The translations under genes and the position numbers were made by a program. Below, piece by piece: positions 1 through 10,080 of a DNA stretch of 64,000 nucleotides. The notes beneath the pieces were generated by a model. The model made no database searches, was not told where the DNA came from, and was given only the letters and a program-made list of their open reading frames with translations. Source of the DNA: Stenotrophomonas acidaminiphila. Its GTDB lineage: Bacteria > Pseudomonadota > Gammaproteobacteria > Xanthomonadales > Xanthomonadaceae. The stretch lies in contig CP019797.1 in NCBI GenBank assembly GCA_002951995.1, positions 2,774,501 through 2,838,500 of the forward strand, read 5' to 3'. Within the stretch, counting starts at the first letter, position 1. The number at the start of each line of letters is the position of its first letter.

Positions 1-551
1 GGGGCGTAGATATCCAGCGTTTCCATCGCGATGCGGCGCCGCGCCTCAGCGCTCTGCGCGCCCAGCGTGCGCATGTTGTGCAGGCGGTCGGCCAGCTTGA
101 TCATGATCACGCGCAGGTCGCGCGACATGGCCAGCAGCATCTTGCGGAAGCTCTCGGCCGCCGCTTCCTGGCGGTCGCGGAAGCGCAGCTTGTCCAGCTT
201 GGTGACGCCTTCGACAAGCTCGGCGACGGTCTGCCCGAACTCGCCGGCCAGCTCGTCGTAGGTCAGCGGGGTGTCTTCGATGGTGTCGTGCAGGATCGCC
301 GCGACCAGCGCCTCCACGTCCAGCCCGAGCTCGGCCAGGATGCCGGCCACCGCCACCGGATGGGTGATGTAGGGCTCACCGGACTTGCGGGTCTGGCCCG
401 CATGCGCGGACGCGCCCACTTCCCAGGCACGGCGCAGCATCGGCAGCTGCTCGGCGGGCAGGTAACTGGCTGCGCGTTCGAGTTGGAGTACGTAGTCCGG
501 CACCGCGCCACCCGCGGGCGCAGCGACCTGGGCAGAGGGTCCTGGGTTCAT
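1..551 (-). CDS. spoT: bifunctional (p)ppGpp synthetase/hydrolase SpoT, N-terminal part
   Basis: This is the first 183 codons of a RelA/SpoT-family enzyme; the rest lies beyond the window edge. The family makes and hydrolyses the alarmone (p)ppGpp. Visible is the N-terminal HD hydrolase domain: His50 with the RKSGEPYITHP segment (about 55-65), the His88-Asp89 pair in LHDTIEDT, and KLADRLHNM near residue 150. An intact HD motif argues for SpoT (hydrolase-competent) rather than RelA. The start is the ATG at 551, which gives the usual short leader before the HD domain. It is the last gene of the gmk-rpoZ-spoT series on this strand, the same order as in E. coli, with a hairpin between rpoZ and spoT. 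The synthetase, TGS and ACT domains cannot be checked here. Confidence 0.95.
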   Translation of the reverse strand, partial: MNPGPSAQVAAPAGGAVPDYVLQLERAASYLPAEQLPMLRRAWEVGASAHAGQTRKSGEPYITHPVAVAGILAELGLDVEALVAAILHDTIEDTPLTYDELAGEFGQTVAELVEGVTKLDKLRFRDRQEAAAESFRKMLLAMSRDLRVIMIKLADRLHNMRTLGAQSAEARRRIAMETLDIYA

Positions 552-758
552 GGCTGGGAAGATATGCCAGCAGCACCCACACGGCAACGCCAAAGACGCG
601 GCATCGCGCTGGCGCCGCCGCCCCACGGCCTGCATTGCGGGCGACGGGCCCCGTCCTGTTCATCGCCGCGCCGCTTCGCAGCGCCGACTGGCACACGAAG
701 GCTTTCCTGCAGACGCGTCCGGGGCATGGAATGCAGGGTGCCGGGCGCCCATAACGCA

Positions 759-783
759 GACAGCCCGCACGTGGCGGGCTGTC
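759..783 (-). terminator. hairpin between rpoZ and spoT
   Basis: Perfect 10-bp stem (759-768 with 774-783, GACAGCCCGC/GCGGGCTGTC) and a 5-nt loop, 24 nt past the rpoZ stop on the minus strand. The T-tract after it is poor, so it may attenuate rather than end transcription into spoT. Confidence 0.5.
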
Positions 784-807
784 GATGCACAGCGATGACC
801 CGGCGGA

Positions 808-1107
808 TCAGTCGTCGTTCTTGGACATATCCTCGTCGGCGACGACTTCGGCGGCGGCCCATTCCAGCGCCTCGCGCTCGGCGCGCTCGCGCTCGGCCTT
901 CTCGACTTCCTCGATCAGCGCGTTGTCGATCTTGCGCGCGGCGATCTCGCGCAGCGCCAGCACGGTCGGCTTGTCCTCGGTCTCGCTGTTGTCGAGGGTG
1001 GCCTGCACGCCGTTGGCCAGCTGGCGGGCGCGCTTGGACGCCATCATGACCAGCTCGAAACGGTTGTTAACGACTTCCAGGCAATCTTCTACGGTAATGC
1101 GGGCCAT
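808..1107 (-). CDS. rpoZ: DNA-directed RNA polymerase omega subunit
   Basis: A 99-residue omega subunit, which helps assemble RNA polymerase by chaperoning the beta' subunit and in proteobacteria forms part of a ppGpp-binding site. The protein starts MARITVEDC, followed by the conserved [17 protein letters not shown] segment and the REIAARKI helix, and ends in an acidic tail. An in-frame ATG 28 codons upstream (1191) is rejected because MARITVEDC is the standard family N-terminus. It lies between gmk (upstream) and spoT (downstream) on the same strand, tying polymerase, GTP supply and ppGpp metabolism together. Confidence 0.97.
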   Translation of the reverse strand: MARITVEDCLEVVNNRFELVMMASKRARQLANGVQATLDNSETEDKPTVLALREIAARKIDNALIEEVEKAERERAEREALEWAAAEVVADEDMSKNDD

Positions 1108-1294
1108 GCGAGCTCCCGGCGACCAGCAGCGGCCGCTCGATCGGATGAGGGAAAGGTCGGGGATTGTACAGGCCGATGCCCCGGGATACAAATCGCCACT
1201 GCCCCGGGTCCTTTGGAATCAATCAGTTGCCTGCCCGGCCGGCACCGGCGGCCGCCCCATGGCGGCGGCGGCACCCGGCCCGGGCCGCCGCGGC

Positions 1295-1906
1295 TCAGTC
1301 CAGCAGCGAGCGGATCAGGCCGCCATGGCGGGCCTGCTGCTGCGCCCGGCGCAGGCGGCTGGCGGTGAAGATGGCGCACATCTCGTCCACCGCGGTGTCG
1401 AACACCTCATTGACGATCACGTAGTCGAATTCGTCGTAGTGCAGCATTTCCTCGCGCGCGGCCGCCAGCCGCTGCGCCATCACCGCCTCGCTGTCCTGGC
1501 CGCGCTTGCGCATGCGGTCGTCCAGCGCCTGCTTGGAGGGCGGCAGGATGAATACGCTGACCGCGTCGGGCACTTTTTCGCGCACCTGGCGCGCGCCCTG
1601 CCAGTCGATCTCCAGCAGCACGTCCTTGCCGGCGGCCAGCTGCGGCTCCACCGACTGCCGCGCGGTGCCCTTCCAGTCGCCGTGCACGCGGGCGTACTCG
1701 AAGAAATCGCCGGCGGCGATCATGCGCTCGAACTCCGCGGCGCTGACGAAATGGTAGTGGCGGCCGTTCTCTTCGCCCGGGCGCATCGCCCGCGAGGTGA
1801 AGGAAATGGACAGCGCGATCTGCGCATCGCGCGCCAGGGTGGCGTTGACGAGGCTGCTTTTGCCGGCACCGGAGGGAGCCGCGACGATGAAGAGGGTGCC
1901 ACGCAT
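1295..1906 (-). CDS. gmk: guanylate kinase
   Basis: A 203-residue cytoplasmic guanylate kinase (GMP + ATP to GDP + ADP), normal length for the bacterial enzyme. The P-loop APSGAGKSS lies at about residues 9-17, followed by the GMP-binding segment with SFTSRAMRPGE, and by LEIDWQGARQV and the LID-like KRGQDSE. The start is ATG 1906 (MRGTLFIVAAPSG), which leaves the usual few residues before the P-loop. It is first in the gmk-rpoZ-spoT series. The 187 bp between gmk and rpoZ are very GC-rich and show no other gene. Confidence 0.97.
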   Translation of the reverse strand: MRGTLFIVAAPSGAGKSSLVNATLARDAQIALSISFTSRAMRPGEENGRHYHFVSAAEFERMIAAGDFFEYARVHGDWKGTARQSVEPQLAAGKDVLLEIDWQGARQVREKVPDAVSVFILPPSKQALDDRMRKRGQDSEAVMAQRLAAAREEMLHYDEFDYVIVNEVFDTAVDEMCAIFTASRLRRAQQQARHGGLIRSLLD

Positions 1907-1963
1907 CGCGCGGATCTCCGGGTCGATGGTTCGGGCGGCGCACGATAACCAGCCCGGGCCGTC

Positions 1964-2000
1964 GCTGCAAATGCCGGGGCCGGGGCCGGGCATTTGCAGC
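1964..2000. repeat. 12-bp inverted repeat between gmk and the serine hydrolase gene
   Basis: Arms GCTGCAAATGCC (1964-1975) and its complement (1989-2000) surround a GGGGCC-rich loop. It sits just past the serine-hydrolase stop (2011) and upstream of gmk. There is no T-tract, so it could be a Rho-assisted or non-canonical end of transcription, or a REP remnant. Confidence 0.5.
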
Positions 2001-2010
2001 CGCGGCCCGG

Positions 2011-3273
2011 TCAGAGGTCGAAGGCGAGCATGTCGCGCCCGGTGGCCGCGCGCACGATGCGCTGGTAGACCCCGGTGCCGCCACCGCCGCTGGTCATCAC
2101 CACCAGCCCGCGCCCGTGCCGCGGGTCGCCGACCGCGAAGGTCTTGTAGCGGCCAGCATTGGCGCCGCCATGGAAGAACCAGCGCGTATCCGCGTCGATC
2201 CGTTCCAGGTTCCAGCCCAGGCCCTTGTCCAGCCAGCCGGGCCGCACCGCCAGCTGCGGGGTGAGCATCGCCTGCCGGGTCGCCTCGCCGATCTCCCAGT
2301 CCTGCCGCACCGGGTGCCGCATGATGTGGGCGATGAAGCGCGCGTAGTCCTGCACCGGGCCGCGCAGGCTGGCGGCGGCATTGGCCAGCAGGTCGCCGGG
2401 CCATACGAACATGCCCGCCGGCGCGGCGGCCTGCGCCTGCGGCAGCGCGCGTACCGCGTCGTCCCAGGTCCAGGCGGCCAGTGGCTTGCCGCTGGCCTCG
2501 GCCAGCGGCTGCAGCAGCGGCCATTGCGCGCGGAAGGTCTGCACCACCGGACGGGCGCCCGGCGCAGGCACGCCGGTCACCGAGTGGCGCGCGGCGTGCG
2601 CATTCCAGGTGTAGGTGCTGCCGTGCATGCCGGCGGGCCCGAACAGGTGCTGCTGTGCCCATTGGTCCAGGGCCTGGCCGGTGACCGTCTCCACCACCCG
2701 CTGCAGCCAGAAAAACGCCTCGCCCGAATAATCCACCCGCTGTCCGGGCTCGGCGATCGTGCGCAGTGGATCGCGATCGGGGTGCGCGCGCCAGCCCGGC
2801 AGGCCGCTGCTGTGGCGCAGGACGTCGCGCACGGTGATCCGCGCCAGCTGCGGGTCGTCATCGGCCAGGAAATCGGGCCGGTGGTAGTCCACCAGCGGGC
2901 GGTCGAGCGCGAGCGCCCCGGCATCCACCAGCTGCAGCACCAGGTAGGCGAACACCGGCTTGCTCAGCGAGGCGCACTCGAACACGCTGTCGGCGTCGAC
3001 CGGCGCACCGCTGTCCACGTCGGCCACGCCGAACCCGCGGTGCCACGCCAGCTCGCCCTGGTCCACCACGGCGATGGCGACGCCGGGCACGCCGAAGGCA
3101 CGCATCCATTCCGGCAACGTGGCCAGGAAGGCATCGGACGGGATCCAGCGCGGATCGTCGCGCATGCGGGCCGCCGCACGCCCCGCCGCCGGCAGCAGGG
3201 CCAGTGCCGCGCCGCCCGCGGCGGCCGCCAGGAAGCGGCGTCGATGGATCGGATCGGCAACCGTCGCGTGCAT
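2011..3273 (-). CDS. Tat-exported class C beta-lactamase-like serine hydrolase
   Basis: A 420-residue member of the serine beta-lactamase/penicillin-binding-protein-like family (PF00144), which includes AmpC, D-peptidases and esterases. A twin-arginine-type leader starts at about residue 11 (RRRFLAAAAGG then a hydrophobic stretch ending near AAA), so export in folded form is likely. Catalytic motifs are SLSK at 102-105 (Ser102 nucleophile, Lys105 base), YSG at 182-184 and HGG at 368-370. The Y-S-G form, rather than Y-A/S-N, is more typical of esterase- or peptidase-like members than of AmpC. The substrate cannot be read from sequence, and I do not claim antibiotic resistance. The start is ATG 3273. 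It is a stand-alone gene flanked by yicC and gmk. The 269 bp upstream hold nothing I recognise. Confidence 0.85.
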   Translation of the reverse strand: MHATVADPIHRRRFLAAAAGGAALALLPAAGRAAARMRDDPRWIPSDAFLATLPEWMRAFGVPGVAIAVVDQGELAWHRGFGVADVDSGAPVDADSVFECASLSKPVFAYLVLQLVDAGALALDRPLVDYHRPDFLADDDPQLARITVRDVLRHSSGLPGWRAHPDRDPLRTIAEPGQRVDYSGEAFFWLQRVVETVTGQALDQWAQQHLFGPAGMHGSTYTWNAHAARHSVTGVPAPGARPVVQTFRAQWPLLQPLAEASGKPLAAWTWDDAVRALPQAQAAAPAGMFVWPGDLLANAAASLRGPVQDYARFIAHIMRHPVRQDWEIGEATRQAMLTPQLAVRPGWLDKGLGWNLERIDADTRWFFHGGANAGRYKTFAVGDPRHGRGLVVMTSGGGGTGVYQRIVRAATGRDMLAFDL

Positions 3274-3542
3274 GCCCACACCTCTGCGCCAGGGAACGGA
3301 CTGCATAGCAGCCGCGGCCCATGGCGGCAAGCGCGGCCGACCGGTGCGCGGCAGGCGCACTGGCCGCGCGGCGGCATCGAGGGAGGCCACCGCCACGGCA
3401 ATGGCCGCGCCGACGCACCGCCCGGTCCCGGGCGTGGCCCGGCACCTGCAGGCCAGCCCGCGCACGGCAAAACCCTGCCCGGCGCAGGGATGCGGCGACC
3501 CGCGCCGGAAGCACAACGCGCGGCGCGACCGCGCCGGCGGGG

Positions 3543-4403
3543 TTACTCCAGGTTCTGCACCTGCTCGCGGATCTGGTCGATCAGCACCTTCAGTTCGACC
3601 GCGGCATTGGAGGTGCGGCTGTCCACCGACTTGGAGCCCAGGGTGTTGGCCTCGCGGTTGAACTCCTGCAGCAGGAAATCCAGGCGCCGGCCGACCGGTT
3701 CGCGCTGGCGCAGCACGCGGCGGATCTCGCCGATGTGGCTGACCAGGCGGTCCAGTTCCTCGTCGACATCGAGCTTCTGCAGCCACAGCACCAGTTCCTG
3801 CTCGGCACGGCCCGGGTCGACCGGGTGCGGCAGGTCGGCCAGGCGCGCGGCCAGCTTGGCGCGCTGGCCTTCACGGATGGCGGGGATCAGCCCGCGCACC
3901 TCGCCGGCGATGCGTTCGATCGCGTCCACCCGCTCGCTGATCGCCGCGGTCAGCTTGGCGCCCTCGCGCTCGCGCGCGGCGACGAAGCCGTCCAGGGTCT
4001 CGTCCAGCAGTGCCAGCGCCTCGGCCTGCAGTGCCGCCGCATCGACCGCCTCGCCACGCAGCACGCCCGGATACGCCAGCAGTTCGGTGAAGCCGATGCG
4101 CATGTCCGGGAACCGCGAGTGCAGGCGCCGCGCCAGGCTGCCCAGCTGCTCGACCAGCGCCTCGTCCACCGCCAGCGTGGGCGCCGCGTCCGGCGCGCGC
4201 AGGCGCATGACCAGGTCCAGCTTGCCGCGGCTGATCCGCGCGGCCACGCGCTCGCGCAGCTGCGGCTCGAGCGCGCGCAGTTCCTCCGGCAACCGCACCC
4301 CCACTTCGAGGAAACGGTGGTTGACCGAGCGCAGCTCGCAGCCGAGGGTGCCCCAGCGCGTGCCGCGTTCGCCGCCGGCATAGGCGGTCATGCTTCGGAT
4401 CAT
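3543..4403 (-). CDS. yicC: YicC family endoribonuclease
   Basis: A 286-residue YicC/YloC-family protein, the usual length. Members are stress-linked endoribonucleases. It has the conserved N-terminus [11 protein letters not shown], the [12 protein letters not shown] segment, and the C-terminal DUF1732 part with [17 protein letters not shown] followed by [21 protein letters not shown] 4403 is chosen over ATG 4391 because MIRSMTAYA matches the family start. It is divergent from rph, with about 110 bp between the two starts, as in many gammaproteobacteria. Confidence 0.94.
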   Translation of the reverse strand: MIRSMTAYAGGERGTRWGTLGCELRSVNHRFLEVGVRLPEELRALEPQLRERVAARISRGKLDLVMRLRAPDAAPTLAVDEALVEQLGSLARRLHSRFPDMRIGFTELLAYPGVLRGEAVDAAALQAEALALLDETLDGFVAAREREGAKLTAAISERVDAIERIAGEVRGLIPAIREGQRAKLAARLADLPHPVDPGRAEQELVLWLQKLDVDEELDRLVSHIGEIRRVLRQREPVGRRLDFLLQEFNREANTLGSKSVDSRTSNAAVELKVLIDQIREQVQNLE

Positions 4404-4515
4404 GTGGATTTCCGGTGCGTTGCAAAGGGCGAATGGTACCCTAGGCGTCCCCGGATGCCGGCCCCGCAGGCCACCCGGGCGCCCCCACGCCGCTCCATCG
4501 CCACCCGGATTTTCC

Positions 4516-5244
4516 ATGACCTTTTCCCGTCCCAGCGGCCGCCAGGCCGACCAGCTGCGCAGCGTCACCCTCGAACGCGGCTTCACCCGCCATGCCGAGG
4601 GCTCGGTGCTGGTGAGCTTCGGCCACACCCGCGTGCTGTGCACCGCCAGCGTCGAGAACCGCGTGCCCGGGTTCCTGCGCGGCAAGGGCGAAGGCTGGGT
4701 CACCGCCGAGTACGGCATGCTGCCGCGCTCCACCCATACCCGTTCCGACCGCGAGGCCGCGCGCGGCAAGCAGGGCGGGCGCACGCTGGAGATCCAGCGC
4801 CTGATCGGCCGCACCCTGCGCGCGTGCATCGACCGCAACGCGCTGGGCGAACGCACCATCACCCTGGACTGCGACGTGCTGCAGGCCGACGGCGGCACCC
4901 GCACCGCGGCCATCACCGGCGCCTACGTGGCGCTGGTGGATGCGGTGAACACCCTGCTCAAGCGCGGCGAAATCAAGCGCAACCCGGTGTTCGGCGCGGT
5001 CGCCGCGGTATCGGTCGGGGTCTACAAGGGCGTGCCGGTGCTGGACCTGGACTACGCCGAGGACAGCGACTGCGACACCGACATGAACGTCGTCATGAAC
5101 GATGGCGGCGGCTTCATCGAACTGCAGGGCACCGCCGAAGGCCATGCCTTCCGCCGCGACGAGCTCGATGCGCTGCTGGCGCTGGCCGAGAAGGGCATCG
5201 GCGAACTGTTCGCCGCCCAGCAGGCCGCCCTGGCGCAGGCATGA
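4516..5244 (+). CDS. rph: ribonuclease PH
   Basis: A 242-residue phosphorolytic 3'-5' exoribonuclease that trims tRNA 3' ends as a ring-shaped hexamer. Family hallmarks are [11 protein letters not shown] at the N-terminus, [26 protein letters not shown], the [20 protein letters not shown] core with the phosphate/RNA site, and [18 protein letters not shown] 4516 gives the standard N-terminus. It begins the run rph-VOC-rdgB-hemW. Its stop overlaps the start of the next gene by 4 bp (ATGA), which suggests translational coupling. Confidence 0.97.
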   Translation: MTFSRPSGRQADQLRSVTLERGFTRHAEGSVLVSFGHTRVLCTASVENRVPGFLRGKGEGWVTAEYGMLPRSTHTRSDREAARGKQGGRTLEIQRLIGRTLRACIDRNALGERTITLDCDVLQADGGTRTAAITGAYVALVDAVNTLLKRGEIKRNPVFGAVAAVSVGVYKGVPVLDLDYAEDSDCDTDMNVVMNDGGGFIELQGTAEGHAFRRDELDALLALAEKGIGELFAAQQAALAQA

Positions 5245-5630
5245 ACCGGCACATCGCCCTGGTCACCGTGGTGGTGGCCGATTACGACGAGGCGATTGCC
5301 TGGTACACCGGCAAGCTCGGTTTCCAGCTGCTGCAGGACGTCGACCAGGGCCACAAGCGCTGGGTCGTGGTCGGGCCGGGCGACGGTGGTGGCGCCGCGC
5401 TGCTGCTGGCACGCGCCAGCGACGAGGCGCAGCGCAGCCGCATCGGCGACCAGACCGGCGGCCGGGTCGGCTTCTTCCTGCACACCGACGATTTCCACCG
5501 CGACCACGCGGCCATGCGTGCGGCCGGCGTGCAGTTCCTGGAAGCGCCGCGCGAAGAACCCTATGCCACGGTCGCGGTGTTCCGTGACCTGTACGGCAAC
5601 ACCTGGGACCTGCTGGAGCCCCGCCGATGA
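5241..5630 (+). CDS. VOC (glyoxalase-fold) family protein
   Basis: A 129-residue one-domain protein of the vicinal oxygen chelate superfamily. His4 in the first beta strand ([12 protein letters not shown]), the [14 protein letters not shown] helix, the central strand FFLHTDD and the terminal [14 protein letters not shown] are typical of glyoxalase/bleomycin-resistance-like folds, with a candidate metal-ligand Glu near the end. The substrate is unknown. It overlaps both neighbours by 4 bp (rph stop, rdgB start), so it is probably coexpressed and translationally coupled in a nucleotide-housekeeping operon. The linkage does not define its chemistry. Confidence 0.88.
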   Translation: MNRHIALVTVVVADYDEAIAWYTGKLGFQLLQDVDQGHKRWVVVGPGDGGGAALLLARASDEAQRSRIGDQTGGRVGFFLHTDDFHRDHAAMRAAGVQFLEAPREEPYATVAVFRDLYGNTWDLLEPRR

Positions 5631-6223
5631 AGACCCTGGTACTGGCCAGCCACAATGCCGGCAAGCTGGCGGAAATGCGCGAGATCCTCGCCGACCTGCC
5701 GCTGCAGGTCACCTCGGCCGCCGAACTGGGCCTGGGCGATGTCGAGGAAACCGGCCTGACCTTCGTCGAGAACGCGCTGCTCAAGGCGCGCGCGGCCTGC
5801 CAGGCCACCGGTCTGCCGGCGCTGGCCGATGACTCGGGCCTGATCGTCGACGCCCTGGGCGGCGCGCCCGGCCTGTACAGCGCGCGCTACGCCGGCGTCC
5901 CGGGCAACGCCGCCGCCAACAACGCCAAGCTGCTCGAGGCGATGGCCGGCATCCCCGACGGCGAGCGCGGTGCCCGCTTCTACGCGGTGATCGTGCTGCT
6001 GCGCCATGCCACCGATCCGCAGCCGCTGATCTGCGAGGGCCGCTGGGAAGGGCGCATCACCCATGCGCCGCGCGGCACCCACGGCTTCGGCTACAACCCG
6101 GTGTTCCTGGACGAACGCCATGGCCTGACCGCCGCGGAGATGGAGCCGGCGCTGAAGAACGCCATCAGCCACCGCGCGGTCGCCCTGCAGCAGCTCAAGC
6201 GGCAGCTCGCCGCCTGGCACTGA
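5627..6223 (+). CDS. rdgB: RdgB/HAM1 family XTP/dITP pyrophosphatase
   Basis: A 198-residue enzyme that hydrolyses non-canonical purine triphosphates (dITP, ITP, XTP) to monophosphates and PPi, keeping them out of DNA. It has the N-terminal SHNAGKLAEM motif, ETGLTFVENALLKARAA, DDSGLIVDALGGAPGLYSAR, and the C-terminal GFGYNPVF substrate-binding element. The start ATG overlaps the VOC stop (ATGA). In E. coli rdgB is also followed by hemW, and that order is kept here. Confidence 0.97.
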   Translation: MKTLVLASHNAGKLAEMREILADLPLQVTSAAELGLGDVEETGLTFVENALLKARAACQATGLPALADDSGLIVDALGGAPGLYSARYAGVPGNAAANNAKLLEAMAGIPDGERGARFYAVIVLLRHATDPQPLICEGRWEGRITHAPRGTHGFGYNPVFLDERHGLTAAEMEPALKNAISHRAVALQQLKRQLAAWH

Positions 6224-6251
6224 CCGCCTGTCCGCGACGCCCTGCCCGCCC

Positions 6252-7472
6252 ATGCCGCACACCCACGACCATTGCGACCACCTGCCCGGCGAGGCCTGCA
6301 GCGCAGATCACGCACCGGTGCGGCTGGTGCCACCGCCCTTGTCGCTGTACGTGCACCTGCCCTGGTGCGTGCGCAAATGCCCGTACTGCGATTTCAACTC
6401 GCATGCCGGCAAGGTCGCGCTGCCGTTCGACGCCTATGTCGACGCGCTGGTCCGCGACCTGGACCAGGATCTGCCGCTGGTCTGGGGCCGGGTGGTCAGC
6501 AGCGTGTTCTTCGGCGGCGGCACCCCCAGCCTGTTCCCGCCCGAGGCGATCGACCGCTTCCTGCAGCAGGCCAGCGCGCGGCTGCGGTTCGCGCCGAACC
6601 TGGAAGTGACGCTGGAGACCAACCCCGGCACCGCCGAGCACGGCCGCTTCGACCGCTACCGCGCGGCCGGGGTGAACCGCATCAGCTTCGGCATCCAGAC
6701 CTTCGACGACGACGCGCTCAGGCGCCTGGGCCGCATCCACGACAGCCGCGAAGCCGAGCGCGCGGTGAAGCTGGCCCGGGATGCCGGCTACGACAACTTC
6801 AACATCGACCTGATGTACGCGCTGCCGGAACAGACCCTGGCCCAGGCCGAACATGACCTGGAGCGCGCGTTCGCGCTGGCGCCCACGCACATCTCGCACT
6901 ACCAGCTCACCCTGGAGCCGAACACGGTGTTCTTCGCGCGGCCGCCGCGCGGCATTCCCGACGAGGACAGCGCCTGGGACATGCAGGAACATTGCCAAGC
7001 GCTGCTGGCGCAGGCCGGCTACGGCCAGTACGAGGTCAGCGCCTATGCGCGCGACGGCTGGCAGTGCGCGCACAACCTCAATTACTGGCGTTTCGGCGAC
7101 TACCTGGGCATCGGCGCCGGCGCGCACGGCAAGATCAGCTCCGGCGCGCAGCAGCAGGTGCTGCGCCGCTGGAAGCACAAGCACCCGCAGGCGTTCATGG
7201 AGGCCGCCGGCACCCCGGCGGCGATCGGCGGCGACGACGTGATCGACGCCGCGCGGCTGCCGTTCGAATACATGCTCAACCTGTTGCGCCTGCACGAAGG
7301 CTTCGGCCTGCGCGACTTCGAGTCGCGCACCGGGCTGGACCGCGCCGTGCTGCAGCCGGCATTGGCCAGCGCAGTCGAACGCGGCTGGCTGCGGCACGAC
7401 GGCGTCCGCGTCGTCCCCACCGAACTGGGGCGGCGCTTCACCAACGACGTGGTCGAGCTGTTCCTGCCCTGA
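6252..7472 (+). CDS. hemW: radical SAM heme chaperone HemW
   Basis: A 406-residue radical SAM protein. HemW-type proteins bind heme and insert it into respiratory enzymes; older annotation as an oxygen-independent coproporphyrinogen oxidase is usually wrong for this clade. The [4Fe-4S] site is C39-x3-C43-x2-C46 (CVRKCPYC), followed by FFGGGTPSLF (SAM contact), ETNPGT and SFGIQTFDDD. The C-terminal HemN_C-like domain includes GIGAGAHGK. The first 25 residues are His/Cys-rich and not conserved, so the true start may be later, up to about residue 30. A short palindrome lies over its stop codon (TGCCCTG-AA-CAGGGCA). Confidence 0.93.
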   Translation: MPHTHDHCDHLPGEACSADHAPVRLVPPPLSLYVHLPWCVRKCPYCDFNSHAGKVALPFDAYVDALVRDLDQDLPLVWGRVVSSVFFGGGTPSLFPPEAIDRFLQQASARLRFAPNLEVTLETNPGTAEHGRFDRYRAAGVNRISFGIQTFDDDALRRLGRIHDSREAERAVKLARDAGYDNFNIDLMYALPEQTLAQAEHDLERAFALAPTHISHYQLTLEPNTVFFARPPRGIPDEDSAWDMQEHCQALLAQAGYGQYEVSAYARDGWQCAHNLNYWRFGDYLGIGAGAHGKISSGAQQQVLRRWKHKHPQAFMEAAGTPAAIGGDDVIDAARLPFEYMLNLLRLHEGFGLRDFESRTGLDRAVLQPALASAVERGWLRHDGVRVVPTELGRRFTNDVVELFLP

Positions 7473-7552
7473 ACAGGGCATTGGGCCGTGCAAGTAGCGG
7501 CAGCACCGGCGAAGTGATAGAAATCGCCCACCAGGGGCGGAACGTACAGCGG

Positions 7553-10080
7553 ATGTCAGGCACCACAGCACCCTTTTCCAGCCAGGCGGCGGCGCGGCAT
7601 GCCGGCGCGCCGGCCCCCGAACGCGTCCGCCAGCTGCTCCAGGCCGTCCACGGCATTGCCGCCCAGGTGCTGGCCTCGCCGCTGCAGCTGACCATGGTGC
7701 AGTTGGAGCGCGAACTGTTCGGCCTCGCCGAGAAGGCGCGCAACAGCCAGGTCCAGGCCGATGTCTATGCGCAGATCCGCCAGCTGGGCGCGCAGGCCGC
7801 CGAGTTCCCGGGCTGGTTCCTGGACGCACTGGCCGAGGACCTGGCGCGGCTGCGCCGGCCGTCCACCGCAGGCAACGCCCCGGCGTCGACACCCGCACCG
7901 GCGATACCGGCGATGAGCCTGGTCACCGATACCGACATCGACCGCGACATCGTGCTGCACGAGATGGCGCGGCGCGAGAGCTACCGCGCGCAATCGCACC
8001 TGCAGCTGCTCGGGCAGCGCTTCGGCGTGCTCGCCGCGCAACCGGCGTTCGATGCCGAGAGCCTGCCGGTGGGGCCATACGCGCTGTGCCGGATACTGCG
8101 CGCCTGCGGCGAGCGGCTGGGCCTGAACCTGGAAGCGCAGCGGCAGCTCTACCATGTGTTCGAACGACAGGCGATGGAGCGGCACGTCGAACTGCTGGAC
8201 CGCCTGAACATGCTGCTGGCGCGCGAAGGCGTGCTGCCCGGGCTGGTGTACATCCCCTATCTGCCACGGCCGGCAGGCCAGCGCCGCACCGCCGGCGGGC
8301 CCGCCGCGGCCACGCGCGAGGGCCCGTCCGCGGCGGCGCCGCGGCCCCTGACCCAGTGGCAGGGACAGGCGCCGGCGGCGTCATGGGCGGAGGCCGCGAT
8401 GGGCGCCATGTCCATGCCCGCGACCGCCGCGCCGGGGCCGGCGTCCGCCACGCCGAACACGGCTACGACGGCGACTACGACGGCGGCCAGCATGGCCTCG
8501 CTGCACGAGCTGCTCGATGCCGCGCGCCAGCTGTTGGCGCAGCAGCTGCAGGCCGGCAGCGGCGGTGCTGCCGGTGCGGGTGCGGGTGCGGGTGCGGGTG
8601 CCAGTGCCAATGCCGGCAGCGGCGGCGGCATGGCCATCCCCCCGACCTCCTTCCGCACCTGGCCGCCCTGGGGGGCCAGCTGCGTTCCGCCGCGCCCGCG
8701 CCGGGCGTTGCACTGGCCGACCTGGCGGGCATGGCGCCGCCGGCACACCCGGCCGCCGCGCCGGCGCGCGCGGTGCCCAGCGAGGCGGTGATGGACGTGC
8801 TCGCGCGGCTGCAGCCACAGGGCGCGGCACCCGGCGCGCGCCGCAGCTTCGGCGACATCCAGAAGGCGCTGCTGTCCCAGGTGCGCGCCGAACACGGCGA
8901 AAGCGCCACGCTGTCGTCCCGCGACAGCAACACGCTCGACCTGCTGGGCATGCTCTACGGGCAGATCCAGCGCGAAGTACGCAGCAATGGCCCGGCCACC
9001 GACCTGCTCAATCGCCTGCAGGTGCCGCTGGCGCGTGCCGCCGTCGGCGACGAGGCGTTCTTCATCCGCGACCAGCACCCGGCGCGCGAGCTGCTCAACA
9101 CCGTGGCCGAGTCGGGCGCGGTATGGCTGGGCGACGACGACGGCGACCCGGCGCTGCTGCAGAAGCTCGGCGAAGCGGTGGACCGGGTCGTCGCCGAGTA
9201 CCAGGGCGACGAGTCCGTGTTCGCCGCCGCCAACCGCCAGGTGCAGTCGCACCTGCAGGCGGCGGTACGCAAGGCCGAGGTCACCGAACGCCGGCAGATC
9301 GAGGCCGCGCGCGGCAAGGAACGGCTGGAAGCGGCCAAGCAGCTGGCCGGCCGCACCATCGGCCAGCTGTGCCGCGCGGCCAACCCGCCCAAGTTCGTGC
9401 AGACCCTGCTGCACGAGGCCTGGAGCGACGTGCTGACCCTGACCCTGCTGCGCCAGGGCGAGGACTCGGACGAATGGCGCCAGCGCCAAGAAGCGACGGC
9501 GCGCATCGGCCGGATCACCGCCAGCGCCGACGGCGCGGCCGATCCGGCGCTGTGCGGGCAGATCGAGGAATCACTGCTGCAGGTCGGTTACCACGAAGAC
9601 GAGGCCGGGGCCATCGCCCGCCGCCTGTCCACGCCCGGCGGCGAGGATGAAATCACCTCGCGCACCGAACTGGCCGCGCGGCTCAAGGCCCGCGCCCGGC
9701 TGGGCGGCGACAGCAGCAACGGCGCCGACCCGCAGGCACCGCCACCAGCCGAACGCACCCCGGCCGAGGAAGGCTTCTACCGGCAGTTGCGCACGCTGCC
9801 GTTCGGCACCTGGTTCGAGTTCACCATCAACCAGCAGGGCGACGCCCGCCGCCTGCGCCTGTCCTGGTACAGCCTAGTCACCGACAACGCGCTGTTCGTG
9901 AACCAGCGCGGGCAGAAGATGGCCGAACATTCGCTCGATGCGCTGGCGCGGCTGATGGCGCGCGACCAGCTGCGCGTGGTCACCGAGGACCGCGGCCGGC
10001 TGATCGACCGCGCCTGGCAGGCCACCCTGCGCGCCCTGCGCGCGCTTGCCGGCGGCAGCGCCGCACCGGAGTCCGCATGA
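7553..10080 (+). pseudogene. DUF1631 domain protein, interrupted by an apparent 1-nt frameshift
   Basis: As written, the frame opened by ATG 7553 runs to a stop at 8791, while the C-terminal half continues in another frame to 10080. Adding one C to the C6 tract at 8638-8643 joins them: MAIPP then continues as DLLPHLAALGGQLRS, giving an 842-residue DUF1631-family protein. DUF1631 proteins are large, poorly characterised cytoplasmic proteins of xanthomonads and pseudomonads. The repaired product has a helical N-terminal domain, a low-complexity linker (Ala/Thr/Gly-rich, with a GGTGCG microsatellite just before the break encoding repeated Gly-Ala), and a C-terminal PilZ-like segment near WFEFTINQQGDARRLRLSWYS. 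The next gene, a PilZ protein, overlaps its stop by 4 bp. I think a sequencing deletion is more likely than true decay, because the downstream half shows intact, conserved-looking sequence. Confidence 0.8.

Noticed and set aside
2011..3273. Antibiotic-resistance beta-lactamase
   Set aside because: The fold and SLSK motif fit, but the YSG motif and lack of a linked AmpR-type regulator do not support AmpC; a peptidase or esterase is equally likely.
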